The position numbers and the translations under genes were made by a program. A stretch of DNA of 64,000 bases. Source: Paenibacillus sp. CF384. GTDB taxonomy: Bacteria; Bacillota; Bacilli; Paenibacillales; Paenibacillaceae. Shown piece after piece: positions 8,726 through 17,531 of this stretch. A model generated the notes under the pieces. The model had not been told where the DNA came from, made no database searches, and was given only the letters and a program-made list of their open reading frames with translations. Location of the stretch: contig NZ_FNNV01000006.1 of assembly GCF_900106745.1 (NCBI RefSeq), positions 62,001-126,000 of the forward strand. Reading direction: 5' to 3'. The first letter of the stretch is position 1, and every line of letters starts with the position of its first letter.

Positions 8726-9508
8726 TTAGATAAATTTGCCGATTTTGACCCGAACTCTGCCTTTCTTCGTAATCCCCTCTACAATAAGCACTTTGAAACG
8801 GCCAAGTCCCTGCATCGAAATGACGTCGCCTTCCTTGAGCGGCGTGGAAGGATCCTCTTCTACCTTCCAGTTCACGCGGCATCTTCCGGCCCTAATAGGA
8901 TCCACAATCTTGGTTCGGCTGATTCGGTGAACGTCACTGGCGATACCATCAAGACGCAAAGAAGCCACCGACAAATTCATTTCCTCCATCGCGGAAATCG
9001 CAGGCCGCAGCTGGTGCAGAGGAAGGATGTCCGTCAGGACATGAACACGGTGGACTTGTCGCAAATGAATATTAATATAATCGGCAATTTCCGAAACGAC
9101 TAAACAATGGCAGCTGTCCTCATGAACGTGAAGATCACCGATCCGATCACGCTTAATGCCCAGTCCCAGTAGTGCACCCAGGTAATCGCCATGATCCAGC
9201 TCCAAATGACCTTGCGTACCGCCGGTCACTTCGATTAAGGCAATCCCTTCGGGCTCATTCTCGAGATCGCGGTAATCAGGCGCAATAATGGCCCTTCTAC
9301 GCTCCGCGCCTTCATAGCCGCCTACAAAGCGAAGACCAACATCTGCACGCCGATTGACTAATGACGCTACGATATCGGCCTGCCTTGGATCGAGAAAATC
9401 GGTCACTTTCACTTCGTGACCGAATGCTGCTCGTTCAATCCATTCCGAGGCGCGGTCCACGAAGGGCCGCTCATCCGGATGGAAATGGACATAAATGTCG
9501 TTTTTCAT
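8726..9508 (-). CDS. ylmH: YlmH, S4-domain RNA-binding protein
   Basis: The 260-aa protein has an N-terminal YlmH domain and a C-terminal S4 RNA-binding domain (about residues 180-255, ending in GRVRVKIGKFI). YlmH-type proteins bind the ribosome and have been linked to rescue of stalled large-subunit complexes; that role is taken from the family. Its start codon overlaps the stop of ylmG by one base (TAATG), indicating translational coupling. Confidence 0.9.
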   Translation of the reverse strand: MKNDIYVHFHPDERPFVDRASEWIERAAFGHEVKVTDFLDPRQADIVASLVNRRADVGLRFVGGYEGAERRRAIIAPDYRDLENEPEGIALIEVTGGTQGHLELDHGDYLGALLGLGIKRDRIGDLHVHEDSCHCLVVSEIADYINIHLRQVHRVHVLTDILPLHQLRPAISAMEEMNLSVASLRLDGIASDVHRISRTKIVDPIRAGRCRVNWKVEEDPSTPLKEGDVISMQGLGRFKVLIVEGITKKGRVRVKIGKFI

Positions 9509-9771
9509 TAGATAAACATCTCGATGACCGAAATCAATCCCAAAGCCACGAAACGAAGGGCAAACAAAGCAACGATCGGGGAGATATCAATCACTCCGCC
9601 GATATTGGGGATAAATCTGCGGAATGGTGCCAAATACGGCTCAACCAGCTTACCCAATAATTCGCCGATGAAGCTCTCACGCAGGCTCGGCAGCCATGAC
9701 AACAGTACGTAAGCAATGATCATATACTGATAAATCTGTGAAAGGTTTAAAATTAAACTTCCTACGTCCAA
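9508..9771 (-). CDS. ylmG: YggT-family membrane protein YlmG
   Basis: This 87-aa protein has two hydrophobic segments, near residues 5-27 and 60-85, flanking a conserved amphipathic stretch (LVEPYLAPFRRFIPNIGGVIDISPI). It belongs to the YggT/YlmG family, tied to division-site or nucleoid organisation in several bacteria and plastids, but without a defined biochemical activity. It lies eight bases after sepF and overlaps ylmH by one base. Confidence 0.9.
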   Translation of the reverse strand: MDVGSLILNLSQIYQYMIIAYVLLSWLPSLRESFIGELLGKLVEPYLAPFRRFIPNIGGVIDISPIVALFALRFVALGLISVIEMFI

Positions 9772-9778
9772 CTCAAGG

Positions 9779-10225
9779 TCACCTCATTTTTTTGTAATCT
9801 TGCTCATCTGCCAGCATTTCCGTTATTGCGCCTTGAATTTCAACCGAGTCAGGCGTGCAAAGAAAAATATTAGGACCAAGCTTCGAAATGCCGCCGTTGA
9901 GCGCATAAATCGTACCGCTGAGAAAATCAACGATTCTCACGGCTTGATCCGAACGAACGCGCTGCAGGTTCACAACGACTGAACGACGCGAGCGCAAGTG
10001 GTCCGCAATATCCTGTGCTTCTTCGTACGAACGGGGTTCGTTCAGAATAACGCGCACATTCTTCTGCGAATGAATACTGACGATATTATTTCCCTTTGCA
10101 GGTTGTTTACGTTGCTCGAAGGGAGAAGTTTCATTATCTTGATCGTCATGATTGTCAATCCGTTCGCGCTCTACGACTTCCTCTTCCTCTTGCAGGCCGA
10201 GAAAACTCATAAATTTATTCATCAT
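9779..10225 (-). CDS. sepF: SepF, FtsZ membrane-anchoring division protein
   Basis: SepF bundles FtsZ filaments and tethers them to the membrane alongside FtsA. The 148-aa protein starts with a short amphipathic membrane-targeting helix (MMNKFMSFLGL), has an acidic linker, then the globular domain (about residues 55-140) with the motif RRSVVVNLQRV and FLSGTIYALNG. It sits in the usual place between yggS and ylmG. A GAGGG site precedes the ATG. Confidence 0.95.
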   Translation of the reverse strand: MMNKFMSFLGLQEEEEVVERERIDNHDDQDNETSPFEQRKQPAKGNNIVSIHSQKNVRVILNEPRSYEEAQDIADHLRSRRSVVVNLQRVRSDQAVRIVDFLSGTIYALNGGISKLGPNIFLCTPDSVEIQGAITEMLADEQDYKKMR

Positions 10226-10288
10226 GCCCGTCGCCCTCTTTCCCTAATAATCTGCTTGTGCCAAGTACTCGCTTGCTGTAACGCATCC

Positions 10289-11014
10289 TTAGCTGTGTCC
10301 TACCAATACCGTACCTAGTCTTAACCATGTTGCGCCTTCTTCTACAGCTACTTCGAAATCCCCCGACATGCCCATCGACAAACCATCAATCTGCTTGCTT
10401 AATACTGCGCTGCGATTCAGTTCGTCACGAAGCTGTCTTAACCCGCGAAATACGGGACGGGATTGCTCGGCTTCGCCGTCAAGCGGCGCCATCGTCATCA
10501 GCCCAACCGGCTCGATATGAGGAAAGGCCACTAGCTGCTTGGCGAAAGGGATTAATTCTTCGGGCTGAAGGCCATGCTTGCTGTCTTCTCCGGCTACATT
10601 GACTTGTATAAAGCAAGGCACCTTGATAGCAAGCTGCGCGGCTTTACGCTCGATTGCCTCCGCTAATGAAAGACGATCCAAGGAATGGATGTATGTAAAT
10701 TTCCCTATGACTTCTTTAACCTTATTCGTTTGCAGTGACCCAATGAAATGCCATACAGCTTGTCCGGACGGCGCATGGTCTAAGCTTGTATCCCACTGGC
10801 TGCCCGTAATCGCGTTCCACTTCTCAGCCGCGTCCTGCCAACGATTCTCCCCCATATGAACGAGACCTTGCTGCAAGACCGCTTGCGTCTGGGGGACGCC
10901 TACGTACTTTGTTACTGCAATCAGTCCAATCTCCGAACGCTGCCGGCCGCTTCTTGCACATGCTTCTGCGAGCCGTCGTTCCACTTCTTCAATACGATGT
11001 GATAAAGTCGTCAC
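10289..11014 (-). CDS. YggS/PLPBP-family PLP-homeostasis protein
   Basis: This 241-aa alanine-racemase-like TIM-barrel protein binds pyridoxal phosphate through the Lys in AVTKYV (about residue 36). HxGENRxQ-type and GLMTMAP segments are typical of the family (YlmE in B. subtilis). Family members balance vitamin B6 and amino acid pools and have no known catalytic reaction. It starts at GTG 11014 with an AAGGAG site inside the end of pgeF, which it follows by only three bases. Confidence 0.92.
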   Translation of the reverse strand: MTTLSHRIEEVERRLAEACARSGRQRSEIGLIAVTKYVGVPQTQAVLQQGLVHMGENRWQDAAEKWNAITGSQWDTSLDHAPSGQAVWHFIGSLQTNKVKEVIGKFTYIHSLDRLSLAEAIERKAAQLAIKVPCFIQVNVAGEDSKHGLQPEELIPFAKQLVAFPHIEPVGLMTMAPLDGEAEQSRPVFRGLRQLRDELNRSAVLSKQIDGLSMGMSGDFEVAVEEGATWLRLGTVLVGHS

Positions 11015-11017
11015 GCC

Positions 11018-11866
11018 TTACTTGTCTCCTTCTTTCATGCCGATCCAGCTCACCATTCGGCCCGTCGCACCGCCTTCTACTCGGTGAGAGAAGAACAGAT
11101 TCGTGGCACAACCGGTGCACCACTCTGAACATTCGATACGGCTCGGCAAAATTCCTGCTTTTATCATAATCTGTCGGTTCAATTCTTTCAAGTTTATCCT
11201 AGCTTTTCCTTCAGTGGTCGGTACGACCATGTCAGCAGGATCTACATTCCACCCAGCAATAAGCGGCATTACGCGATCCAGCACGACATCGTTCACCTCA
11301 TAGCAGCACATCCCAATGGAAGGACCAATCGCAGCTTGGATGGATGCTGCATCGCAGCCGAAGGCCGAGACCATTCGTTCGATGGTCAACCTGGCGATTT
11401 CAAGCACGGTTCCTTTCCAGCCGGCATGGGCAAGCGCAATCACTTCACGAACAGGATCGAAGAAATAGAGCGGAACACAATCCGCGTAGAAAGAAGTCAG
11501 CAATACATTCTTCCGGTCGGTGACTAGTGCATCGGCATCCGCAATTGAAGAAGCGCGGCTTGCTCTTCCTTTGCCGCGATCATCGGCTTCTATAATATGC
11601 ACATGATTGCCGTGTACTTGCTCTGCGCAGGTCCATGCTTCAAATGGCCAGCCGAGCGACTCCGCGAGCAAGCCGCGATTGCGTACAACGTCATCCTGTA
11701 CGTCTCCGACATGAAGCCCGCAATTCAGGGATTCCCAAGGAGCGCTGCTGACGCCTCCTTCCCGTCCGGAGAACCCGACCGTCAAACCATCAAACCGTTC
11801 TATCCATTGCGGCAATAAAAAAAGCGAAGGGCTCTTCGCTGCATCAACATGTTTAAATGGTTCCAT
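11018..11866 (-). CDS. pgeF: PgeF, peptidoglycan editing factor (purine nucleoside phosphorylase / laccase-domain protein)
   Basis: The 282-aa protein (YlmD family) shows the metal-binding signature of the group: QVHGNHV, ADCVPLYFFDP and ALAHAGWKGT. Related enzymes are reported as purine nucleoside phosphorylases and, as PgeF, as removing wrongly incorporated residues from muropeptide precursors. ATG 11866 has an AGGTGA site. It lies upstream of yggS and sepF in the standard order. Confidence 0.92.
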   Translation of the reverse strand: MEPFKHVDAAKSPSLFLLPQWIERFDGLTVGFSGREGGVSSAPWESLNCGLHVGDVQDDVVRNRGLLAESLGWPFEAWTCAEQVHGNHVHIIEADDRGKGRASRASSIADADALVTDRKNVLLTSFYADCVPLYFFDPVREVIALAHAGWKGTVLEIARLTIERMVSAFGCDAASIQAAIGPSIGMCCYEVNDVVLDRVMPLIAGWNVDPADMVVPTTEGKARINLKELNRQIMIKAGILPSRIECSEWCTGCATNLFFSHRVEGGATGRMVSWIGMKEGDK

Positions 11867-11955
11867 GATACGATCACCTCAACTTCCAGTGTACCACGCA
11901 TGGCAGCCTCCTTGCGAGCGGCCATCCCGCCCGCAAGGCGCTGAGATCGACGAAC

Positions 11956-12231
11956 TTATCGAACCTGCACATCGTCTTCCTCCGTCTTGTACACCTTCGC
12001 ATCGTCAATCCGTACGAGTACGACATCCGTGCCAATCTTTACAATATTGCGCCAAGGGATCACGACATCGGTGCCGCCGCCGAACAAGCCGAAGAAACGA
12101 GAGTAGTTCGGTACAACGATGGAATCAATGCGTCCCTGCCGCAAATCCAGCTCCAAGTCGCTGACCTGCCCCAGCTTGCGTCCATCTACAATATTGATAA
12201 CGTCTTTCGTCTGAAAATCCGAAATTTTCAT
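11956..12231 (-). CDS. ylmC: YlmC/YmxH-family PRC-barrel protein
   Basis: A 91-aa single PRC-barrel protein starting MKISDFQTKDVINIVDGRKLGQVSDLELDL. The family occurs next to sigG in spore formers and is called a sporulation protein by position; its biochemical role is unknown. It follows the sigG terminator, so it probably has its own promoter in the 150-base gap. Confidence 0.88.
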   Translation of the reverse strand: MKISDFQTKDVINIVDGRKLGQVSDLELDLRQGRIDSIVVPNYSRFFGLFGGGTDVVIPWRNIVKIGTDVVLVRIDDAKVYKTEEDDVQVR

Positions 12232-12343
12232 TAACCGTTCACCACGCTTCCGAAAGAACTGCTCATCACCTTATTATCAATATATGTGCTAAATGGGCAA
12301 AATGTCCTGCTTGCCACTAATTATAGCTGTTCTGATACATAGC

Positions 12344-12368
12344 AAAAAAACGGCGCTAGGCGCCGTTT
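12344..12368 (-). terminator. Rho-independent terminator of sigG
   Basis: AACGGCGC-CTA-GCGCCGTT followed by an unbroken T tract on the minus strand, fifteen bases after the sigG stop codon. Confidence 0.92.
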
Positions 12369-12382
12369 CACTTTTGGTTGAT

Positions 12383-13165
12383 TTACGTTTTAACATGCTT
12401 CTGCATCTGTTGGATCGCGGATTTCTCGAGCCGGGATACTTGCGCTTGTGAGATGCCGATTTCGTCGGCTACCTCCATTTGCGTTTTCCCTTCGAAGAAA
12501 CGCATCGACAGAATCATTTTTTCGCGTTCATTTAGTTTGTGCATCGCTTCTCGAAGAGCAATCTCCTCAATCCACGACACGTCTTTGTTTTTGTCATCAC
12601 TGATTTGGTCCATCACATAGATGGGATCTCCCCCATCATGATAAATCGGTTCGAACAATGATACCGGGTCTTGAATGGCATCGAGCGCAAAAACGACATC
12701 CTCTTTCGGAACGTTCAGCGCCTCGGAAATTTCAAAAATCGTCGGCTCCCTTGAGTTTTTGTTCGTCAAGCTATCCCGCACCTGCAGTGCCTTATACGCG
12801 ATATCACGCAAGGAGCGCGACACGCGAATCGGGTTATTGTCCCTTAAATAACGGCGAATTTCACCGATAATCATCGGAACCGCATAGGTGGAAAACTTAA
12901 CATTCTGACTGAGATCGAAATTGTCGATTGCTTTCATGAGGCCGATGCAGCCGACTTGGAAGAGATCGTCGACGAATTCCCCGCGGTTATTAAACCGTTG
13001 AATCACACTAAGCACTAGCCTCAAGTTGCCATTGACTAATTTCTCTCTTGCTGCCCACTCGTTCTGCGTTTGCAATGCGGTAAACAACTCCCGCATCTCC
13101 GCATTTGTGAGGACAGGCAGTTTCGCGGTATCCACTCCACAAATCTCGACTTTGTTTCGGGTCAA
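12383..13165 (-). CDS. sigG: RNA polymerase sporulation sigma factor SigG
   Basis: Sigma-G directs late forespore gene expression. The 260-aa protein starts (L/M)TRNKVEICGVDTAKLPVLTN, matching B. subtilis SigG closely. Region 2 includes the RFNNRGEFVDDLFQVGCIGLMKAIDNFD core, and region 4 ends in a helix-turn-helix (MEVADEIGISQAQVSRLEKSA). I set the start at TTG 13165 because a GGGAGGT site lies eight bases before it and the protein then aligns with the family; longer in-frame forms add unrelated residues. It has its own terminator. In most Bacillales it follows sigE directly; here about 6 kb intervenes. Confidence 0.96.
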   Translation of the reverse strand: MTRNKVEICGVDTAKLPVLTNAEMRELFTALQTQNEWAAREKLVNGNLRLVLSVIQRFNNRGEFVDDLFQVGCIGLMKAIDNFDLSQNVKFSTYAVPMIIGEIRRYLRDNNPIRVSRSLRDIAYKALQVRDSLTNKNSREPTIFEISEALNVPKEDVVFALDAIQDPVSLFEPIYHDGGDPIYVMDQISDDKNKDVSWIEEIALREAMHKLNEREKMILSMRFFEGKTQMEVADEIGISQAQVSRLEKSAIQQMQKHVKT

Positions 13166-13280
13166 CGTGATTACCTCCCAAGGAGAAACATTAATGTTCA
13201 GTATCTCCTTGCCCCCCCAATTTATTCCCCCTCCCGCAAGAAGAAAGTCATTCTCAAAGCTGACCTGCAATGTAAACGCA

Positions 13281-13308
13281 AACAAGCCCCCGGAGGGATT
13301 CCGAGGGC
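13281..13308 (-). terminator. Terminator of the GntR-ABC operon
   Basis: GCCCTCGG (13301-13308) pairs with CCGGGGGC (13286-13293), followed by a short TTGTTT tail, just after the stop codon of the 396-aa protein gene. It insulates sigG from the ABC operon. Confidence 0.7.
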
Positions 13309-13321
13309 CTTGGCATTCCTA

Positions 13322-14512
13322 TTATTTGATCACATACATCGAGTAAATTTGCAGGTCGTTAAGAAGCTTTGTACGCTCCGCACCTTGCTTGTTAATGTCG
13401 ATTTTGCCGGTATAGACGACTTTACTTTGCTTCAAGTCGGCAATGACAACATCGATGGCATCGGCTTCCTTGGACATCAGATATAACCGGTCCCCACTGA
13501 CCATCGAGCTCGATAAGGACTGAACAGGGATTACGAGCTCCTTGATTTCGCGCGTCTTCAGATCATAATGCTTCACAAGGGCTGACTTCTCTTGCTTCAC
13601 GATCACAATGATCGAATCTGTAGTTGCATTCACCCAATAGTCGGAAATGCTCGGGTCAACAGCAGGCACTTCCGTCGTTTGTCCACTCTTCCAATTCATC
13701 GTGAGCAGCTCCGACTTCGTGTTTTCTACGATCTCATTTCCGTCTTTATCCTTCACGTGCTTCTCCGTCTGTTGTCTAAATACAAGCACATCATTAGGCG
13801 CGTTATAAGGTGTTGAACTCTCCATCGTGTATCTTACGAATTGACCATTATCGAGCTTCTTATCGGCCAGAATCACGTCATCTTTGGCAATGCTCTTCGC
13901 GTTTAGATCCACCGTATATTTATGAATCTCCTGGTTCCCAAAGCCTTGGCCGTTATCGGCATTCTTTCGGTAATTGACGGTAAAGACGTATAACATCTTG
14001 CCATCCAGCTGTACATCCATCACGTAAGCATAGCCGTATTGCTCATAGTTAGGCACCGCTGCTACGAAGCTTTGTTCATCCTTCGTTGTCAAGTCAAGCG
14101 TAGCGATGTTGAACTTCGAATTCCGGTCTACATAACCGCTATTAAAGGAGGCATAGGCAAGCGTCTTCTCATCTTGATAGAAGGAGTTCGAGCTTCTTTT
14201 GGCCCGCATGAAGCCGTGGTGCTCTTTAAACAGTTGAACCATTTCCTGACTATAGCTGTATCGCTTGGCCATCGAGAATTGTTCGAAATAAGACTCCTCC
14301 TGCTTATACGTGCTCCCTTTGGAACTAATGACAAGGGAACCATAGGCCTTTGTCATGCCATCCAGAACAAGCGATTTCGCCTCATTATCGTCACCGGAAA
14401 CGGTCAGCAGGTTAAAGTCCGGGTAGCTTCGCGTAGCAGCCCCCACGTAATAGGTGCCTATGCTCCCAAGGATAAAGATGACGAGCAAGATGGAAAACCA
14501 ATAGCGTTTCAT
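13322..14512 (-). CDS. Membrane-anchored extracytoplasmic protein of unknown function, ABC-associated
   Basis: I do not recognise this 396-aa protein. Residues 5-25 form one hydrophobic segment (signal anchor or uncleaved signal peptide, no lipobox). The rest is hydrophilic and rich in short strand-like stretches with alternating aromatic and charged residues (YVMDVQLDGKMLYVFTV, LLTMNWKSGQ), suggesting a beta-rich, possibly propeller-like ectodomain. That fold is a guess. It has an AGGAGG site and follows the permease gene by fourteen bases, so it is the last gene of the GntR-ATPase-permease operon. A sensor or accessory role for the transporter is inferred from position. Confidence 0.6.
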   Translation of the reverse strand: MKRYWFSILLVIFILGSIGTYYVGAATRSYPDFNLLTVSGDDNEAKSLVLDGMTKAYGSLVISSKGSTYKQEESYFEQFSMAKRYSYSQEMVQLFKEHHGFMRAKRSSNSFYQDEKTLAYASFNSGYVDRNSKFNIATLDLTTKDEQSFVAAVPNYEQYGYAYVMDVQLDGKMLYVFTVNYRKNADNGQGFGNQEIHKYTVDLNAKSIAKDDVILADKKLDNGQFVRYTMESSTPYNAPNDVLVFRQQTEKHVKDKDGNEIVENTKSELLTMNWKSGQTTEVPAVDPSISDYWVNATTDSIIVIVKQEKSALVKHYDLKTREIKELVIPVQSLSSSMVSGDRLYLMSKEADAIDVVIADLKQSKVVYTGKIDINKQGAERTKLLNDLQIYSMYVIK

Positions 14513-14526
14513 TGTGTAGTAACCTC

Positions 14527-15369
14527 CTATACCGATATCTTCTTATTCATTAAGAAGAAGCTTATTGCAAGAGACATTACGCCGATCAATGCGGCAATAA
14601 CGAACTCGATGATGAAAATTTCGTTCGGGTATAAATAATCGTTAATATCTCGATTCATGATGAGCATCGGTGCAACCAGAAGCAGACATGCAACGCCGAT
14701 GTAGATGACGCCTGCCACGATCCCCTTCAACCGGTAGCTCCGCTCAAGCAGGATCGCTGTGAACAATATGATGACGAACAAGGCACCGCTGCCATAGTAC
14801 AACACAAATTCCGTTAAGGTACGGGGCACAAGAACTTGAAGAAACGAGTGATTCTGGATGACTGTTGTCAATGTTTCGGAGACCCCTCTCAATTCCGGGT
14901 CAACGACAGCCGTAAACAATTGGGCTTCAAGCGGCAGAATGAGCAGTTGAAACGCCACTAATCCGAAGACGAACAGCAGAATTGCGCTTAGCTTAGCCAA
15001 ATACAAATGGCGTCTTTCCGTAGGGAGCATCAACAGCCGATAAATAAACATGTTTTTGCCCATCCATTCTCTATACCAAATCAGAAATACGTAAAGCGCG
15101 ATTCCGCCGATGCAAAGCGCGATGGGGGCAAGAATAAATAAGTTCGCTCTGCCCATCATATCGGAAAAGGTCACTACGCCGTTCTCGGCAGCAAACTTTG
15201 CAAACGTTGACGTAGTCGGCCCCATTTTATCCTTTACGACCTGCATGTATTTATTGCTCTCGTACAGAATGCCGCCGCTTTGCATGAGCAGCGTCATCAC
15301 GAACAAGGTGATATACAGCTTCCAAAAACGAGAAACCTCCATATGAAGCAGCTTCATAAAACGATTCAT
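14527..15369 (-). CDS. ABC transporter permease of a GntR-regulated module
   Basis: The 280-aa protein has about six hydrophobic segments, beginning near residues 18-38, 75-98 and 118-140, and ending in a short cytoplasmic KK tail. It resembles ABC-2-type or YtrC/D-like permeases in layout. Its ATG at 15369 overlaps the stop codon of the ATPase gene (ATGA) with a GAGAGG site upstream; a longer in-frame form would lie within the ATPase gene. The substrate is unknown. Related modules respond to cell wall antibiotics in Bacillus, which is suggestive only. Confidence 0.8.
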   Translation of the reverse strand: MNRFMKLLHMEVSRFWKLYITLFVMTLLMQSGGILYESNKYMQVVKDKMGPTTSTFAKFAAENGVVTFSDMMGRANLFILAPIALCIGGIALYVFLIWYREWMGKNMFIYRLLMLPTERRHLYLAKLSAILLFVFGLVAFQLLILPLEAQLFTAVVDPELRGVSETLTTVIQNHSFLQVLVPRTLTEFVLYYGSGALFVIILFTAILLERSYRLKGIVAGVIYIGVACLLLVAPMLIMNRDINDYLYPNEIFIIEFVIAALIGVMSLAISFFLMNKKISV

Positions 15370-16055
15370 CCGTTGTACACCTCTCTCATAACATCCATAA
15401 CCGACTTGCCTTCCTGCATGCGCATGTCTTCGCAATTGAATTGCCTCATCACGACCCCGTTGTCCAACAGCACGACCTCGTCGATTAGATGCTCGATATC
15501 GTTAATCTCATGCGTCGTAATAATAACGCCTCTGTCTTCCACGAGCTTGCTTGTAAACACGTTTGCGATTTGCTCCCTGCTGAACGCATCGATGCCCGAG
15601 AATGGTTCGTCCATCAGCACGTACTCCACATCCAGCGACAGACCGTGCAGCAGATTCAGCTTGGCCGTATTTCCTTTGGAAAGCTCGGAAATCCGATCGG
15701 TCCGCTTCAGCTTGAAGAATACCAGCATCTCTTCCGCGCGCGCCTCGTTCCAGCTGGCGTAGAAATCTTTCATGAACTGCATGCTCTCACCGACGGTCAT
15801 GTTAGGAGGCATTGTGATATTGTCCGGAACGTATGCGACATGCTCGTAAATATGCTTGCCCACCGGCATTCCGTCCACTTGGATGCTGCCGCCGTCAATT
15901 GGTGTCAGTCCCATGATGGCTTTCAGAACGGTGGATTTGCCTACCCCGTTTATACCGATCAAACACGTAATATGACCTTTTTTCGCCGTAAACGATACAT
16001 CTTGAAGCACTTTTCTGCGGCCGTATTTCTTGCGAACCGATTTAAACTCGATCAT
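15366..16055 (-). CDS. ABC transporter ATP-binding protein (YtrB/BcrA-like)
   Basis: The 229-aa ATPase has Walker A GINGVGKS at residues 34-41, Walker B VLMDEP (D149, E150) and the H-loop in ITTHE. The signature motif is degenerate (LSKGN at 125-129 instead of LSGGQ), and the Q-loop region lacks an obvious Gln, both seen in small regulatory-type ABC exporters. Both ends overlap neighbouring genes by a few bases (GntR regulator upstream, permease downstream), indicating one co-translated operon. Confidence 0.88.
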   Translation of the reverse strand: MIEFKSVRKKYGRRKVLQDVSFTAKKGHITCLIGINGVGKSTVLKAIMGLTPIDGGSIQVDGMPVGKHIYEHVAYVPDNITMPPNMTVGESMQFMKDFYASWNEARAEEMLVFFKLKRTDRISELSKGNTAKLNLLHGLSLDVEYVLMDEPFSGIDAFSREQIANVFTSKLVEDRGVIITTHEINDIEHLIDEVVLLDNGVVMRQFNCEDMRMQEGKSVMDVMREVYNG

Positions 16056-16465
16056 GCTTGCCCCTCCTTTGCTTGCGTATAGCTTGTTTCTACTTTGCTC
16101 TTGACGATGGCTAACAGCTCATCGACCGGTACTTGGATCTTGGCTATAGATTGAACAAATGCATCGACGGCATCTGTAATAAGTTCACTTCGAATCAAGC
16201 TTAATACCTGTTCGTCCGTGGTAATCCGGCTTGGGGAATTGCCCTCCGTTACGATCAATCCCTGTTCCTCCATTTCTTTGTAAGCCTTCTGTGCCGTGTT
16301 CGGGTTGATTCTCAGCTTACCCGCTATTTCGCGGCGCGACGGGATGACCTGCCCTTTCTCCAACCGCCCCGTTGCGATCTCTTCCTTAAAGTGCCTGACT
16401 ACCTGAAGATAGACAGGGTCGCGGTTATTGAACTTCAACTCCGCGCTGCCTTCGACATCATGCAT
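16052..16465 (-). CDS. GntR-family (YtrA subfamily) transcriptional regulator
   Basis: A 137-aa protein with an N-terminal winged helix-turn-helix (PVYLQVVRHFKEEIATGRLEKG...VIPSRREIAGKLRINPNTAQKAYKEME) and a short C-terminal helical part, typical of the YtrA subfamily, which regulates adjacent ABC transporter genes. ATG 16465 is preceded by a GGAG site. The stop codon overlaps the ATPase start. A perfect palindrome sits within its own promoter (16521-16542), so autorepression is likely. The inducer cannot be inferred. Confidence 0.88.
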   Translation of the reverse strand: MHDVEGSAELKFNNRDPVYLQVVRHFKEEIATGRLEKGQVIPSRREIAGKLRINPNTAQKAYKEMEEQGLIVTEGNSPSRITTDEQVLSLIRSELITDAVDAFVQSIAKIQVPVDELLAIVKSKVETSYTQAKEGQA

Positions 16466-16520
16466 ACGCTCCAACTCCGTCTTAATAGTGTGTGTACTAC
16501 TTAGTTCATACACCTTATAT

Positions 16521-16553
16521 GTGTACTATACCCGTAGTACACTCCCTTGTCAA
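16521..16553 (-). promoter_or_regulatory. Promoter of the GntR-ABC operon with embedded palindromic operator
   Basis: TTGACA (16548-16553) and TATAGT (16525-16530) are exactly 17 bases apart on the minus strand. The inverted repeat GTGTACTA / TAGTACAC with a 6-base spacer (16521-16542) covers the spacer and the whole -10 box. A further GTGTACTAC half-site lies downstream at 16492-16500, in the untranslated leader. A dimer bound here would block polymerase, which fits autoregulation by the GntR protein. Confidence 0.8.
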
Positions 16554-16572
16554 CTGCCTTGCTCCGCAAAAT

Positions 16573-16617
16573 AAAAAGCACTGTCCGCCCCATTAAATTA
16601 GGGAGAGACAGTGCTTT
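16573..16617 (-). terminator. Rho-independent terminator of metNIQ
   Basis: AAAGCACTGTC / GACAGTGCTTT arms followed by TTTATTTT on the minus strand, directly after metQ. Confidence 0.88.
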
Positions 16618-16633
16618 GCGTACATTCGTTTAA

Positions 16634-17488
16634 TTAAAAGGCAGGAATAATCGAGCCTTCGTATTTGTCTTCGATGAATTTCTTCACGTCTGCGGAGTGC
16701 AGCGCTTCTGTTAGTGCCTTGATCGCATCCGAATCTTTGTTATCCGGACGAGCAACAAGAATGTTCACATACGGGGAATCGCTGCCCTCGATGAAGAGCG
16801 CATCCTTCGTCGGTACAAGACCTGCTTCAAGTGCATAGTTCGTATTGATCAGCGCAAGGTCTACTTCATCCAGAACACGTGGCAGAGTCGCAGCTTCAAC
16901 CTCGGTGAACGCCAGGTTCTTCGGGTTCTCCGTAATATCGTGAACAGTACCTGCGACGCCTACGCCGTCTTTCAGCTTGATGACATTGTTAGCTGCAAGC
17001 AAAGCAAGCGCACGTCCACCGTTGGTCGGATCATTAGGAATAACAACCTTCGCGCCGTCTTTCAGTTCATCTACGCTTTTCACTTTCTTCGAATAAGCAC
17101 CGAATGGCTCAATGTGGACGCCGGCAACATTAACGAGATCATAGCCTTGATCTTGGTTGAATTGGTCCAAGTACGGTGTATGCTGGAAGAAGTTTGCATC
17201 CAATTGCTTCTCGTACAATTGTGTGTTCGGTTGTATATAGTCATTGAATTCGACAACTTCAAGATTAATGCCTTTAGCCTTCAATGCCGGCTTGATGAAA
17301 TTAAGAATTTCCGCATGCGGCAATGGTGAAGCGCCCACCTTGAGTGTTACTTCTTGAGCGGCGTTATTGCCATTATTTGCAGTCGTATTCCCTGCATTCG
17401 AATTAGTTGCTTCGTTATTTTTTGCTCCGCATGCGGACAACGCCACAACGAGAACCAGAAGCAGTAGTGCAAAACTTACCTTCTTCAT
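16634..17488 (-). CDS. metQ: MetQ, methionine ABC transporter substrate-binding lipoprotein
   Basis: The 284-aa protein has a lipoprotein signal peptide with lipobox LSAC (Cys about residue 20), an Asn-rich linker, and the NlpA/MetQ fold (VGASPLPHAEIL, DYIQPNTQL, FFQHTPYLDQFN, IPNDPTNGGRAL). It captures D- and L-methionine outside the cell and delivers them to MetI-MetN. A GGAGGAATG site precedes the start. It is the last gene of the operon and is followed by a strong terminator. Confidence 0.93.
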   Translation of the reverse strand: MKKVSFALLLLVLVVALSACGAKNNEATNSNAGNTTANNGNNAAQEVTLKVGASPLPHAEILNFIKPALKAKGINLEVVEFNDYIQPNTQLYEKQLDANFFQHTPYLDQFNQDQGYDLVNVAGVHIEPFGAYSKKVKSVDELKDGAKVVIPNDPTNGGRALALLAANNVIKLKDGVGVAGTVHDITENPKNLAFTEVEAATLPRVLDEVDLALINTNYALEAGLVPTKDALFIEGSDSPYVNILVARPDNKDSDAIKALTEALHSADVKKFIEDKYEGSIIPAF

Positions 17489-17531
17489 TCTTCATTCCTC
17501 CATCTGTATAAAGCTTTCTATGTTGTTCACC

